This document shows, piece by piece, positions 40,928 through 49,297 of a stretch of DNA of 64,000 bases (positions are counted from its first letter, which is position 1; each line of letters starts with the position of its first letter). The notes under the pieces were generated by a model. That model searched no databases and was not told where the DNA came from. It saw only the letters and a list, made by a program, of their open reading frames with translations. Source of the DNA: Advenella sp048381675 (GTDB lineage: Bacteria > Pseudomonadota > Gammaproteobacteria > Burkholderiales > Burkholderiaceae_B); contig NZ_JBLWIS010000005.1 in assembly GCF_048381675.1 (NCBI RefSeq), positions 62,001-126,000 on the forward strand, read 5' to 3'. Position numbers and translations under genes: made by a program.

Positions 40928-42001
40928 TTAACCATGCATTTTACGGCTATAAGTATGTACTTCATCCACCAGGGCCGCGACCCTTTCAGGATTGGTAAAC
41001 TGGGAAATGCCGTGTCCCAGGTTAAATACGTGCCCACCCTTGCCTACCGGACCAAAATCATCAATGACCCGGCGTACTTCCTGACGTACCGACTCTTCAG
41101 AGCCAAACAGGCTCATGGGGTCAAGGTTGCCCTGCAAGGCCACAGCATCGTTGACACGGCTACGTGCCTTGCCAAGATTGACTGTCCAGTCCAGGCCAAT
41201 GGCATCACAACCGGATGTCACGATATCTTCAAGCCACAAGCCGCCGCCTTTGGTAAAGACAATAACCGGGACTTTCTGGCCATTGTATTCACGCAGCAAG
41301 CCATCGCAAACCTGCTTCATGTAGGCTAATGAAAACTGCTGGTACAACCCGTCGGCCAAGGCACCGCCCCAGCTGTCAAAAATCATCACGGCTTGGGCAC
41401 CCGCCTTGATTTGCTCGTTCAGGTACTGGCAGGTGGTTTGGGCAGTAATATCCAGGATCCGGTGCAAAAGCGCTGGCTGGGTATACAGCATGGTTTTAAT
41501 GGTACGGTAATCGGCAGAGCTTTGGCCTTCTACCATATAGCACCCTACTGTCCAGGGACTGCCGGCAAACCCGATTAGCGGAGCACGACCATTAAGGCTG
41601 CTCCTGATTTGGGCGACCGCATCAAACACGTAACGCAATTCGTTCATGTCTGGCACTGCCAGTTTCTTGATGTCGTCTTCGGTGCGTAAAGGACGGGCAA
41701 AACGCGGACCTTCTCCGTTAACAAAATCAAGTCCCAACCCCATGGCATCGGGAATCATCAGGATATCTGAAAAAAGAATGGCCGCATCTAGCGGAAAACG
41801 GTCAAGAGGCTGAATGGTGACTTCTGTCGCAAAATCCGGGTTCTTGGCCAGCCCAAGAAACGAGCCTGCTGTATTTCTGGTTTGTTTATATTCAGCCAGA
41901 TAACGGCCTGCCTGCCTCATGAGCCAAACCGGTGTATAAGAAACCGGCTGACGTTGCAAGGCGCGAAGGAAAGTATCGTTTTGTAATGTAGCGGCAACCA
42001 C
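40928..42001 (-). CDS. hemE: Uroporphyrinogen decarboxylase
   Basis: A 357-residue heme-synthesis enzyme removing four carboxyl groups from uroporphyrinogen III. The signature PVWLMRQAGRYL lies near the N-terminus and GFAGSPWTVGCYMVEG in the middle; NLGHGISQFTNPE is near the end. I place the start at GTG 42001, preceded by AAGGG at 6 nt, since this gives the usual length and the N-terminus starts just before LQNDTFLRAL. An alternative GTG at 42049 adds 16 residues without a ribosome-binding site. It is transcribed toward priA, with a hairpin between. Confidence 0.92.
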   Translation of the reverse strand: MVAATLQNDTFLRALQRQPVSYTPVWLMRQAGRYLAEYKQTRNTAGSFLGLAKNPDFATEVTIQPLDRFPLDAAILFSDILMIPDAMGLGLDFVNGEGPRFARPLRTEDDIKKLAVPDMNELRYVFDAVAQIRSSLNGRAPLIGFAGSPWTVGCYMVEGQSSADYRTIKTMLYTQPALLHRILDITAQTTCQYLNEQIKAGAQAVMIFDSWGGALADGLYQQFSLAYMKQVCDGLLREYNGQKVPVIVFTKGGGLWLEDIVTSGCDAIGLDWTVNLGKARSRVNDAVALQGNLDPMSLFGSEESVRQEVRRVIDDFGPVGKGGHVFNLGHGISQFTNPERVAALVDEVHTYSRKMHG

Positions 42002-42070
42002 AGCAATCCCTTTTAATGATGAATCCAAGATTTTAACTGATTCAGGCACTTACAGGGCGCCAGTTACGGA

Positions 42071-42856
42071 CTAGAGGATATCTTTGAATTGATCCGCACT
42101 GATATCGTGTTTCTGCATAAGGGCCCAGAACGCCCGACGATGCTTGCTGGACATTCTGGCCGCCATGGCAATATTACCACCACACTTGAACAAGGCATTT
42201 GAAACATACGTTTTTTCAAAATGCGTGACAACCTTGGACTTGGCTTCTTTATACGAATTGGCCTGACTGGCCAGGTCCCTGCAGCAAGCATTGCTGTTGA
42301 ACACAGGCTTTGCAAACTTGGACATTCCATGCCCTTCACGAGCTTTATCTTGCAGCACAGGCGTGCCTGTTTGATTCAGTAATTGCCTACCCTGTTCATT
42401 GCGCAATATCATGAGCAAGCGAATTCTTAATGCTTCTATCTGGTCTGGCTCAAAGGAAAAATCGGTCGCACCGAGGCAAAGCAGGTCATACATGGCCACA
42501 GGATGAATTTCTTTGCTTAGCGCAACCACTGGACGCAACAAGGATACCGGGGTTTGCTGAAGCAGCATTCTGGTCCATACCAACGAGTCTTGTGATACCG
42601 GGAGCAAAATCACGTCAAAACGTTGTAGCCTTTGCGACAGGCTTGATAAAACGGAAGGATCTGGATAAGCATCCTGTTGCTTCGCCTGAACAAGAGACAT
42701 GTTGCCAGAACAATCATCTTCAATGAGGTTAACAGGATACAAGTTCAGTTTCCGGGTATTTGAATTTGCCTTATCAATGAATGCCTGTATTCTTTTTTCA
42801 AATGTAGGCACCATCAAAACCCCGCAATCCAAACATTCTCGCATTTTTGTCTCCAT
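42071..42856 (-). CDS. Regulator-like protein: degenerate receiver plus Fis-type helix-turn-helix
   Basis: A 261-residue protein without the AAA+ domain of NtrC-type activators. The C-terminal ~45 residues (CGGNIAMAARMSSKHRRAFWALMQKHD) are a Fis/NtrC-type DNA-binding domain. The N-terminal part is receiver-like (VILLPVSQD, LLRPVVALS, DLLCLGATDFSFEP), but I do not see a complete phospho-acceptor set. A cysteine pair (ECLDCG) lies at the start. The ATG at 42856 has AGGA upstream; the ORF extends further without support. It could be a sigma-54-independent regulator or an adaptor. No partner kinase is nearby. Confidence 0.6.
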   Translation of the reverse strand: METKMRECLDCGVLMVPTFEKRIQAFIDKANSNTRKLNLYPVNLIEDDCSGNMSLVQAKQQDAYPDPSVLSSLSQRLQRFDVILLPVSQDSLVWTRMLLQQTPVSLLRPVVALSKEIHPVAMYDLLCLGATDFSFEPDQIEALRIRLLMILRNEQGRQLLNQTGTPVLQDKAREGHGMSKFAKPVFNSNACCRDLASQANSYKEAKSKVVTHFEKTYVSNALFKCGGNIAMAARMSSKHRRAFWALMQKHDISADQFKDIL

Positions 42857-42879
42857 TTTTACTGTCCTTGATTGCGCCC

Positions 42880-42909
42880 ATAATAACAATTAATAATGTT
42901 TTGTAACAA
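42880..42909 (-). promoter_or_regulatory. Probable promoter of the Fis-type regulator gene, with a palindrome at -35
   Basis: On the minus strand TTGTTA (complement of 42904-42909) is followed after 18 bp by TATTAT (complement of 42880-42885). A perfect 10-bp palindrome AACAATTGTT (42905-42914) overlaps the -35, suggesting autoregulation. Confidence 0.45.
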
Positions 42910-42919
42910 TTGTTGTTTC

Positions 42920-42956
42920 CCACAATACTAAAACTGCATGAATTGTGGTTTTTTTT
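42920..42956 (+). terminator. Orphan terminator-like hairpin
   Basis: CCACAAT (42920-42926) pairs with ATTGTGG (42942-42948), followed by eight T (42949-42956). No gene on the plus strand ends here. A possible promoter, TTGATT-17 bp-TAATAA (42868-42896), lies upstream on the same strand. Confidence 0.4.
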
Positions 42957-43005
42957 GAAAAACCCTTAATTTTCAATTAATTATTAAAATAAAGTCTAGT
43001 TTGCC

Positions 43006-43034
43006 TTGCATTGACCTAGGGAAAACCCTATAAT
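43006..43034 (+). promoter_or_regulatory. Sigma-70 promoter of the 76-residue orphan protein
   Basis: TTGCAT (43006-43011), a 17-bp spacer, then a perfect TATAAT (43029-43034). The start codon is 42 bp further on. This is the best promoter pair seen in the window. Confidence 0.75.
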
Positions 43035-43075
43035 GGAATCTACTTACATAATACTCAATTCAAGAGAGACGAAAC

Positions 43076-43306
43076 ATGAAAACCGCAATGAATTCCAGCA
43101 TCACCCTTAGCGACAACCTTGAGCGCGAACTTATTTCACAGGCTATCAGCGAAGAGCGGCCTGTCAATCTGGTAAAAATGTTTAAAGCAGTTACTTCCTC
43201 CGTTGCCACCGCATTCGGTGTTTTTCTGGAAATGTTCAAAGACACAGAAAAAGCAATTGACCAGGCTGATCGTAAAGATCACAACACAGGTGGTTTCAGC
43301 TGGTAA
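43076..43306 (+). CDS. Small orphan protein, 76 residues
   Basis: The ATG follows AAGAGAG, itself downstream of a very good promoter. The product is acidic/amphipathic helical (NLERELISQAISEERPVNLV, MFKAVTSSVATAFGVFLEMF) with a polar tail ending GGFSW. No signal peptide or family is recognised. Its clear promoter and 16-bp terminator mark it as a stand-alone, probably abundant transcript. It is divergent from the Fis-type regulator gene, which may control it. Confidence 0.7.
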   Translation: MKTAMNSSITLSDNLERELISQAISEERPVNLVKMFKAVTSSVATAFGVFLEMFKDTEKAIDQADRKDHNTGGFSW

Positions 43307-43395
43307 ACCAGACCAGTAAAAAGCATTCTCTGCTTTTGTATAAACCCCATGTAAGATCCCCACAAGAGGGATAAAGTCCTGGATTGAGAAGTAAC

Positions 43396-43434
43396 AAAAA
43401 AAGCTAATAGATTTTTGGTCTATTAGCTTTTTTT
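43396..43434. terminator. Strong bidirectional terminator
   Basis: AAAAAAAGCTAATAGA (43396-43411) pairs perfectly over 16 bp with TCTATTAGCTTTTTTT (43419-43434), 7-nt loop. It serves the small orphan gene and the convergent Bug receptor gene. Confidence 0.85.
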
Positions 43435-43512
43435 ACGTCTTTGGCAAAGACTGACTGTTAGTGACTTGCCAGTAAAGGAAGAACCAATAATGGCAAGCCA
43501 CTGGGTGTAGGA

Positions 43513-44502
43513 TTAATCTACGCTAATGCCGCCTTTGCGGATAACATCACCCCAGCTTTTGGTTTCAGCTGAAATGAATGCACCAAACTGTTCTGGTGTG
43601 TTTTTCTCAACCACTGCACCCAATCCATCCAGTTGCTCAACCACTTCTGGCTTGGACAGGATTTTTTCGATGGTCACGTTAAGTTTGTCCACAATTTCTT
43701 TGGGTGTACCAGCGGGTGCAACAATACCAAACCAGGAGTCAACCGTGAAATTAGGGTAACCCAGTTCCTGCAAGGTTGGTACATCCGGGAAGGTCGGAGA
43801 ACGATTTGCTGAAGTAATAGCAAATGGCTTCAGTGAACCTGCCTTAATATGCGGGGCAGAAGATGGCATGTTGTCGAACATGACATGAACTTCACCACCC
43901 AACAGGGCTGTCATCGCCGGGCCACTACCTTTATAGGGAATGTGCAACATCTGAACGCCAGCCTGTTGCTTGAAAAGCTCGCCAGACAAGTGCATGGAGG
44001 TACCAGAACCAGAAGAGCCATAGACTACTTCTTCAGGTTTGGATTTTGCAAACTCGACCAATTCTTTGACAGAGTTATAAGGCATGTTTTTATTGGCAAC
44101 CAGCACGTTAGGAACTTTGGCTACCAATGCAACAGGTGCAAAATCCTTTTCAACATTAAACTTGATGTTGTTATACAGGGTTTGGTTAATGGTAGTGGTA
44201 ATTGCCATCATCAGCAATGTATAACCATCGGGTTTGGCGCGCGCAACGATGTCTGTAGCGATATTACTGCCAGCACCCGCTTTGTTTTCAACCACAAAGG
44301 TTTCACCAAACTCTTCTGTCAGGCCTTTGGCCACAATACGTGCCAACACATCGGTGGTACCGCCAGGACTAAAACCAACCACGATCTTTGCGGCATGGTC
44401 AGGATAGTTGGTTTGCGCTTTGGCTGGAGATGTCATGCTCATAAAACCAAGGCCCAGACTCATTGCAAGCGCAGCTACGCGAAATAGAGAACGCCCTTTC
44501 AT
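43513..44502 (-). CDS. Bug-family substrate-binding protein
   Basis: A 329-residue periplasmic receptor. A Sec signal (FRVAALAMSLGLGFMSMTSPAKA) precedes mature QTNYPDHAAKIVVGFSPGGTTD. The GAGSNIATDIVARAKPDGY block is the family hallmark. It is divergent from the ThDP enzyme gene with 111 bp between starts, and the two may share regulation and a substrate (for instance a 2-keto acid), but no evidence is decisive. Confidence 0.88.
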   Translation of the reverse strand: MKGRSLFRVAALAMSLGLGFMSMTSPAKAQTNYPDHAAKIVVGFSPGGTTDVLARIVAKGLTEEFGETFVVENKAGAGSNIATDIVARAKPDGYTLLMMAITTTINQTLYNNIKFNVEKDFAPVALVAKVPNVLVANKNMPYNSVKELVEFAKSKPEEVVYGSSGSGTSMHLSGELFKQQAGVQMLHIPYKGSGPAMTALLGGEVHVMFDNMPSSAPHIKAGSLKPFAITSANRSPTFPDVPTLQELGYPNFTVDSWFGIVAPAGTPKEIVDKLNVTIEKILSKPEVVEQLDGLGAVVEKNTPEQFGAFISAETKSWGDVIRKGGISVD

Positions 44503-44613
44503 ATAAAATTTCCTTTAATATAATGTTTCGGCAACCAGAATATTTTCTGAAGAAGCAAGATAACTTTCTATTCTGGCCACACCTAGTACAAACCCTAATA
44601 TTATAGAATACTC

Positions 44614-46290
44614 ATGGAAAACAATATCAAAACTCGCAGTGGTGGACAAATTCTTGTAGATCAACTTATGGCACAAGGCGTGGATCACGTTTTTTGTGTG
44701 CCGGGTGAAAGCTATCTTGCCGTACTTGATGCACTGCACGATACTGATATCCAAGTTACCGTCTGTCGGCAAGAGGGAGGCGCTGCCATGATGGCCGATG
44801 CCTATGGAAAACTAACCGGACGTCCAGGCATTTGCATGGTAACACGTGGTCCCGGTGCAAGCAATGCATTTGCCGGCATCCATATAGCCAAACAGGACTC
44901 AACCCCTTTAATCGTTTTTGTTGGCCAGATTGAAACCGGCATGCGTGAACGAGATGCCTTCCAGGAAGTGGATTACCGCGCCGTTTTCGGCACCCAAACC
45001 AAATGGACCACCGAAATTGATGATGCCAGCCGAATTCCAGAACTGATTTCGCGGGCTTTTCATATCGCCACCTCCGGCCGGCCCGGCCCGGTCGTCATTG
45101 CCCTGCCCGAAGACATGCTTGTGCAACTGCGTGACGTGGTTGATGCTCCCCGCGTGGAAGCGGTTGAGTCTGCACCCACCCAATCCCAACTGGATTCACT
45201 TGAAAAACTGTTGGCTGAAGCCAAAAACCCGATTGCCATTCTGGGCGGCAGCCGCTGGAGCGAAGAAAGCGTGAATGCTTTTGCCCGTTTTGCGGAAAAA
45301 AACCAACTGCCAGTAGCTGTCCAATTCAGACGACAAATGCTCTTTCCCGCCAACCACCCCTGTTTTGCGGGTGATATTGGTTTGGGCATTAATCCCAAAT
45401 TACTGAAACGTTTTGAGCAAGCCGATACCGTTCTGCTGGTCGGTGGTCGCATGTCCGAAGTGCCTTCACAAAGCTATACGGCGCTGTCCATTCCGGTACC
45501 CAAACAAAAGCTGATCCATGTTCACCCCGACAGCCAGGAACTGAACCGGGTTTATCAGGCACAACTGGCCATTAACGCCAGCCCGACAGAACTCACCCGT
45601 GCACTGGACGAATTAAGCATCAAGCCGGCCACTGGCCGAGAGGAACTGGTCAAGCAGGCCCATAACGAATACCTGAGCTGGAGTGACCCAGCAACCGTCA
45701 GCGTGCCTGGCAAACTGCAAATGCCACATATCATGCAATACCTGGCGAGCCGGCTGACTCCAGATACGATTATGACCAATGGAGCCGGCAATTATGCTAC
45801 CTGGCTGCACCGTTTCCACCGGTTTACTCAATTCGGTACCCAGCTGGCCCCCACCTCGGGCTCGATGGGTTATGGCCTGCCTGCGGCTGTGGGTGCAAAA
45901 CGCCTGTTGCCCGACACGCCGGTTGTCTGCTTTGCCGGTGATGGCTGCTTCATGATGCACGGCCAGGAATTTGCCACCGCCGTTCAATACGGCCTGAATA
46001 TCATTGTGCTGATTTTTGACAACGGCATGTATGGCACCATCCGCATGCACCAGGAAAAACATTACCCAGGGCGGATCAGTGCCACTCATTTGCAAAATCC
46101 CGATTTTGCCGCCTATGCCTTCGCGTTTGGCGGCCACGGAGAAAGAGTGGAAAGCAATGAAGAATTTGGCCCTGCCTTTGAACGGGCAGTGGCAAGCGGA
46201 AAACCGGCCATTTTGCATTGTCTGGTTGATCCACAGGCGATCACCCCTTCGGCAACCATTGACCAAATTCGTGCCGCAGCCCTGAAATAA
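44614..46290 (+). CDS. Thiamine diphosphate-dependent enzyme, acetolactate synthase large-subunit-like
   Basis: A 558-residue protein with the three domains of the ThDP decarboxylase/AHAS family. The catalytic Glu is in VCRQEGGAAMMADAYG, the middle FAD/nucleotide-type domain spans about 190-330, and the ThDP/Mg motif begins at GDGCFMMHGQEFATA with the family's NGMYGTIRMHQ. It lacks an adjacent ilvN, and the sequence differs from housekeeping IlvB, so it is more likely a catabolic or sulfo-/keto-acid enzyme. The exact reaction is not readable. A terminator follows. Confidence 0.82.
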   Translation: MENNIKTRSGGQILVDQLMAQGVDHVFCVPGESYLAVLDALHDTDIQVTVCRQEGGAAMMADAYGKLTGRPGICMVTRGPGASNAFAGIHIAKQDSTPLIVFVGQIETGMRERDAFQEVDYRAVFGTQTKWTTEIDDASRIPELISRAFHIATSGRPGPVVIALPEDMLVQLRDVVDAPRVEAVESAPTQSQLDSLEKLLAEAKNPIAILGGSRWSEESVNAFARFAEKNQLPVAVQFRRQMLFPANHPCFAGDIGLGINPKLLKRFEQADTVLLVGGRMSEVPSQSYTALSIPVPKQKLIHVHPDSQELNRVYQAQLAINASPTELTRALDELSIKPATGREELVKQAHNEYLSWSDPATVSVPGKLQMPHIMQYLASRLTPDTIMTNGAGNYATWLHRFHRFTQFGTQLAPTSGSMGYGLPAAVGAKRLLPDTPVVCFAGDGCFMMHGQEFATAVQYGLNIIVLIFDNGMYGTIRMHQEKHYPGRISATHLQNPDFAAYAFAFGGHGERVESNEEFGPAFERAVASGKPAILHCLVDPQAITPSATIDQIRAAALK

Positions 46291-46390
46291 ACCTTGTTTT
46301 TCCACCCTGCCGGGTATGAATGCCCGGCAGGGCAGCAATCACCAGAAAAACGTAATGGCGCCAAACAAAACCGGGTTTTAAAAATACAAA

Positions 46391-46417
46391 AAAATAGCGC
46401 CCAAAGGGCGCTATTTT
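46391..46417. terminator. Terminator between the ThDP enzyme and atpC
   Basis: AAAATAGCGCCC (46391-46402) pairs perfectly with GGGCGCTATTTT (46406-46417) around a 3-nt loop. It is placed to terminate both the rightward enzyme gene and the leftward ATP synthase operon. Confidence 0.88.
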
Positions 46418-46434
46418 CGTACTTCTTTTGTCGC

Positions 46435-46860
46435 TTAATGGCGATTTTTCATTTGAGTCAGACGACGAGCGGCGCTAACCTGAGCGGCCAACATGGCCAA
46501 CTCGGCTTCGACCACAGCAATCTCTGCCTTGTCTCGTGCATTACGCAACGCTTCTTCAGCCTGTTCGCGTGCCTTGACCGCTTTCGCTTCATCAAGATCT
46601 GCAGCACGAATAGCTGTGTCAGACAATACCGTAACGCCATACGGCTGAACTTCAATGATGCCGCCAGCCACAAATACCAGCTCTTCGCCTCCGTCTTCAC
46701 GAACAATTTTCACTGTTCCGGGACGGATACGAGAGATCAGTGGTGTGTGGCCTGGAAGAATACCCAGTTCACCCGCTTCACCAGGCAAAGCAACGAATTT
46801 GGCCTCACCGGCAAAAATCGATTCTTCCGCACTTACCACATCAACATGTATAGTAGCCAT
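46435..46860 (-). CDS. atpC: ATP synthase epsilon subunit
   Basis: A 141-residue F1 subunit with the N-terminal beta-sandwich (HVDVVSAEESIFAGEAKFV, GELGILPGHTPL) and the C-terminal helical pair that can inhibit ATP hydrolysis. It is the last gene of the atp operon, 14 bp after atpD. The ATG is at 46860. Confidence 0.96.
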   Translation of the reverse strand: MATIHVDVVSAEESIFAGEAKFVALPGEAGELGILPGHTPLISRIRPGTVKIVREDGGEELVFVAGGIIEVQPYGVTVLSDTAIRAADLDEAKAVKAREQAEEALRNARDKAEIAVVEAELAMLAAQVSAARRLTQMKNRH

Positions 46861-46873
46861 CGCTATTCCTTAA

Positions 46874-48271
46874 TTATAAGGTTTTGGCTTTTTCAAACGC
46901 TTCGTCGATTGAACCAACCATATAGAACGCCTGTTCGGGCAACGCATCGCATTCACCTTCCACGATCATTTTAAAACCACGGATGGTTTCTGACAATGGA
47001 ACATATTTACCAGGAGAACCGGTAAACACTTCAGCAACGTGGAAAGGCTGGGACAGGAAGCGCTGAATTTTACGGGCACGTGCAACGGCCTGTTTATCTT
47101 CAGGAGACAACTCGTCCATACCCAGAATCGCGATAATATCACGCAACTCTTTATAACGCTGCAGGGTTTGCTGAACAGCACGGGCCACTTCGTAATGCTC
47201 GGTACCAACAACTTGTGGGTCCAGCTGACGACTGGTGGAATCCAGTGGGTCAACCGCAGGGTAAATACCCAGTGAAGCGATGTCACGAGACAACACAACG
47301 GTAGAGTCCAAGTGCTGGAAGGTCGTTGCAGGAGAAGGGTCGGTCAAGTCATCGGCAGGAACGTAAACGGCCTGGATCGATGTAATGGAACCTGTTTTGG
47401 TAGAGGTAATACGCTCTTGCAAAACACCCATTTCCTCAGCCAGTGTAGGCTGATAACCCACCGCTGAAGGCATACGTCCCAGCAGCGCGGATACTTCGGT
47501 ACCGGCCAGCGTGTAACGGTAGATGTTATCAACGAAGAACAGGATATCACGGCCTTCGTCACGGAATTTCTCAGCCATTGTCAGGCCGGTCAGCGCAACA
47601 CGCAGACGGTTTCCTGGGGGTTCGTTCATCTGACCGAAAACCATGGCAACCTTGTCCAGAACATTAGACTCTTCCATTTCGTGGTAGAAGTCATTACCTT
47701 CACGGGTACGCTCACCCACACCAGCGAAAACAGACAAACCGGAGTGCTGTTTGGCGATGTTGTTGATAAGTTCCATCATGTTAACGGTTTTACCTACACC
47801 GGCACCACCGAACAGACCCACTTTACCGCCTTTGGCAAACGGACAAACCAGGTCAATAACCTTAATACCTGTTTCCAGCAGCTCTACTGATGGAGACAAT
47901 TCGTCAAACTTTGGAGCGGGCTGGTGAATACCACGTTTTTCTTCATGTTCGATCGGACCTGCTTCATCGATTGGACGTCCCAAAACGTCCATGATGCGGC
48001 CCAGCGTACCCTGACCAACAGGTACGGAAATATTTGCATTGGTTCTAATCACTTGCATGCCGCGGCGAAGACCGTCACTTGAACCCATGGCAATAGTACG
48101 GACAACGCCGTCACCCAGTTGCTGCTGAACTTCAAGGGTAAGCCCTTTTTCAGCGAAACCGCCTGCATCATCTGCTAAAACAAGCGCTTCGTAAATTTTT
48201 GGCATGTTGTCGCGTGGGAACTGTATATCCACGACGGCGCCGATGCACTGAACGATGGTACCGTTACTCAT
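46874..48271 (-). CDS. atpD: ATP synthase beta subunit
   Basis: A 465-residue catalytic F1 subunit. Walker A is GGAGVGKTVNMMEL near residue 150, followed by GERTREGNDFYHEM and the Walker B strand DILFFVDNIYRYT. The PSAVGYQPTLAEEMG loop and ALPEQAFYMVG C-terminus are typical. Alternate nucleotide-binding sites with atpA drive rotational catalysis. It follows atpG by 57 bp. Confidence 0.98.
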   Translation of the reverse strand: MSNGTIVQCIGAVVDIQFPRDNMPKIYEALVLADDAGGFAEKGLTLEVQQQLGDGVVRTIAMGSSDGLRRGMQVIRTNANISVPVGQGTLGRIMDVLGRPIDEAGPIEHEEKRGIHQPAPKFDELSPSVELLETGIKVIDLVCPFAKGGKVGLFGGAGVGKTVNMMELINNIAKQHSGLSVFAGVGERTREGNDFYHEMEESNVLDKVAMVFGQMNEPPGNRLRVALTGLTMAEKFRDEGRDILFFVDNIYRYTLAGTEVSALLGRMPSAVGYQPTLAEEMGVLQERITSTKTGSITSIQAVYVPADDLTDPSPATTFQHLDSTVVLSRDIASLGIYPAVDPLDSTSRQLDPQVVGTEHYEVARAVQQTLQRYKELRDIIAILGMDELSPEDKQAVARARKIQRFLSQPFHVAEVFTGSPGKYVPLSETIRGFKMIVEGECDALPEQAFYMVGSIDEAFEKAKTL

Positions 48272-48327
48272 GTCGATTCCTTACTTAATAACGATTGAAA
48301 GAAACTGACAGCCAGCAAGCCCTTGGC

Positions 48328-49230
48328 TTAAACGGCTGCAGCTCCCCCCACGATTTCTGAAATTTCTTTAGTAATTGCTGCCTGACGGGTTTTGTTATAA
48401 ACCAGTTGCAAATCACCAATCACTTTTTTCGCATTATCTGACGCAGCTTTCATAGCCACCATTCGGGCTGACTGCTCAGACGCCATATTTTCTGCTACTG
48501 CCTGGTAGACTACGGACTCTACATAGCGATGCAACAGGTCATCAATGACTGACTTTGCATCGGGTTCGAAAATGTAATCCCACTTATATGATGCCTTGGG
48601 AAGCTGAGACTCTTCTTCCTGGGAAGTCTGGAAAGGATCAGCAAGACCATCAGGCAACGGCAATAAACGAATAAACGAAGGTTCCTGCTTCATGGTGTTG
48701 ACGAAAACGTTCGTGGCAACATACAAAGCATCAATCGTGCCATCCATATAAGCATCAAACTGCACTTTCAGTGCACCAATCAGACGCTCGAGACTTGGGG
48801 TGTCACCCAACTGCACTTCCTGAGAAACCAGGTTTGTACCGATTCGAGTCAAAAAGCCCAGGCCCTTGTTACCAATCGCAGTAGCCTGAACCTTAATGCC
48901 CTGGGCATCAAATTCTTTAAGACGTGACAAGACAAGACGCTGTATGTTGGTATTCAAGCCCCCACACAGACCTTTATCTGTACTTATCACTACAATGCCG
49001 ACAGCCTTGAGGTCTTTACGCTCTTCCAGATAAGGATGAGAGTACTCAGGATGTGTCTGCATCATGTGCGTAGCAATTTCACGTACTTTGGTAGCATAGG
49101 GACGGCCTGCACGCATTCTTTCCTGCGCCTTGCGCATTTTGGAAGCAGCGACCATTTCCATTGCTTTTGTGATCTTGCGAGTGTTTTGCACACTCTTGAT
49201 CTGAGTACGGATTTCCTTAATTCCAGCCAT
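48328..49230 (-). CDS. atpG: ATP synthase gamma subunit
   Basis: A 300-residue rotor-shaft subunit. The start MAGIKEIRTQIKSV at 49230 is preceded by AGGAAGG; the longer frame is not needed. The N- and C-terminal coiled-coil helices (KITKAMEMVAASKM and SARMVAMKAASDNA with the final NKTRQAAITKEISEIV) are conserved. Confidence 0.96.
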   Translation of the reverse strand: MAGIKEIRTQIKSVQNTRKITKAMEMVAASKMRKAQERMRAGRPYATKVREIATHMMQTHPEYSHPYLEERKDLKAVGIVVISTDKGLCGGLNTNIQRLVLSRLKEFDAQGIKVQATAIGNKGLGFLTRIGTNLVSQEVQLGDTPSLERLIGALKVQFDAYMDGTIDALYVATNVFVNTMKQEPSFIRLLPLPDGLADPFQTSQEEESQLPKASYKWDYIFEPDAKSVIDDLLHRYVESVVYQAVAENMASEQSARMVAMKAASDNAKKVIGDLQLVYNKTRQAAITKEISEIVGGAAAV

Positions 49231-49297
49231 AAGCCTTCCTGTTAGACGGTTTTGCAAAACAAGGGTGCAGGATCATGATCGTGCACCCTACCAGGTC

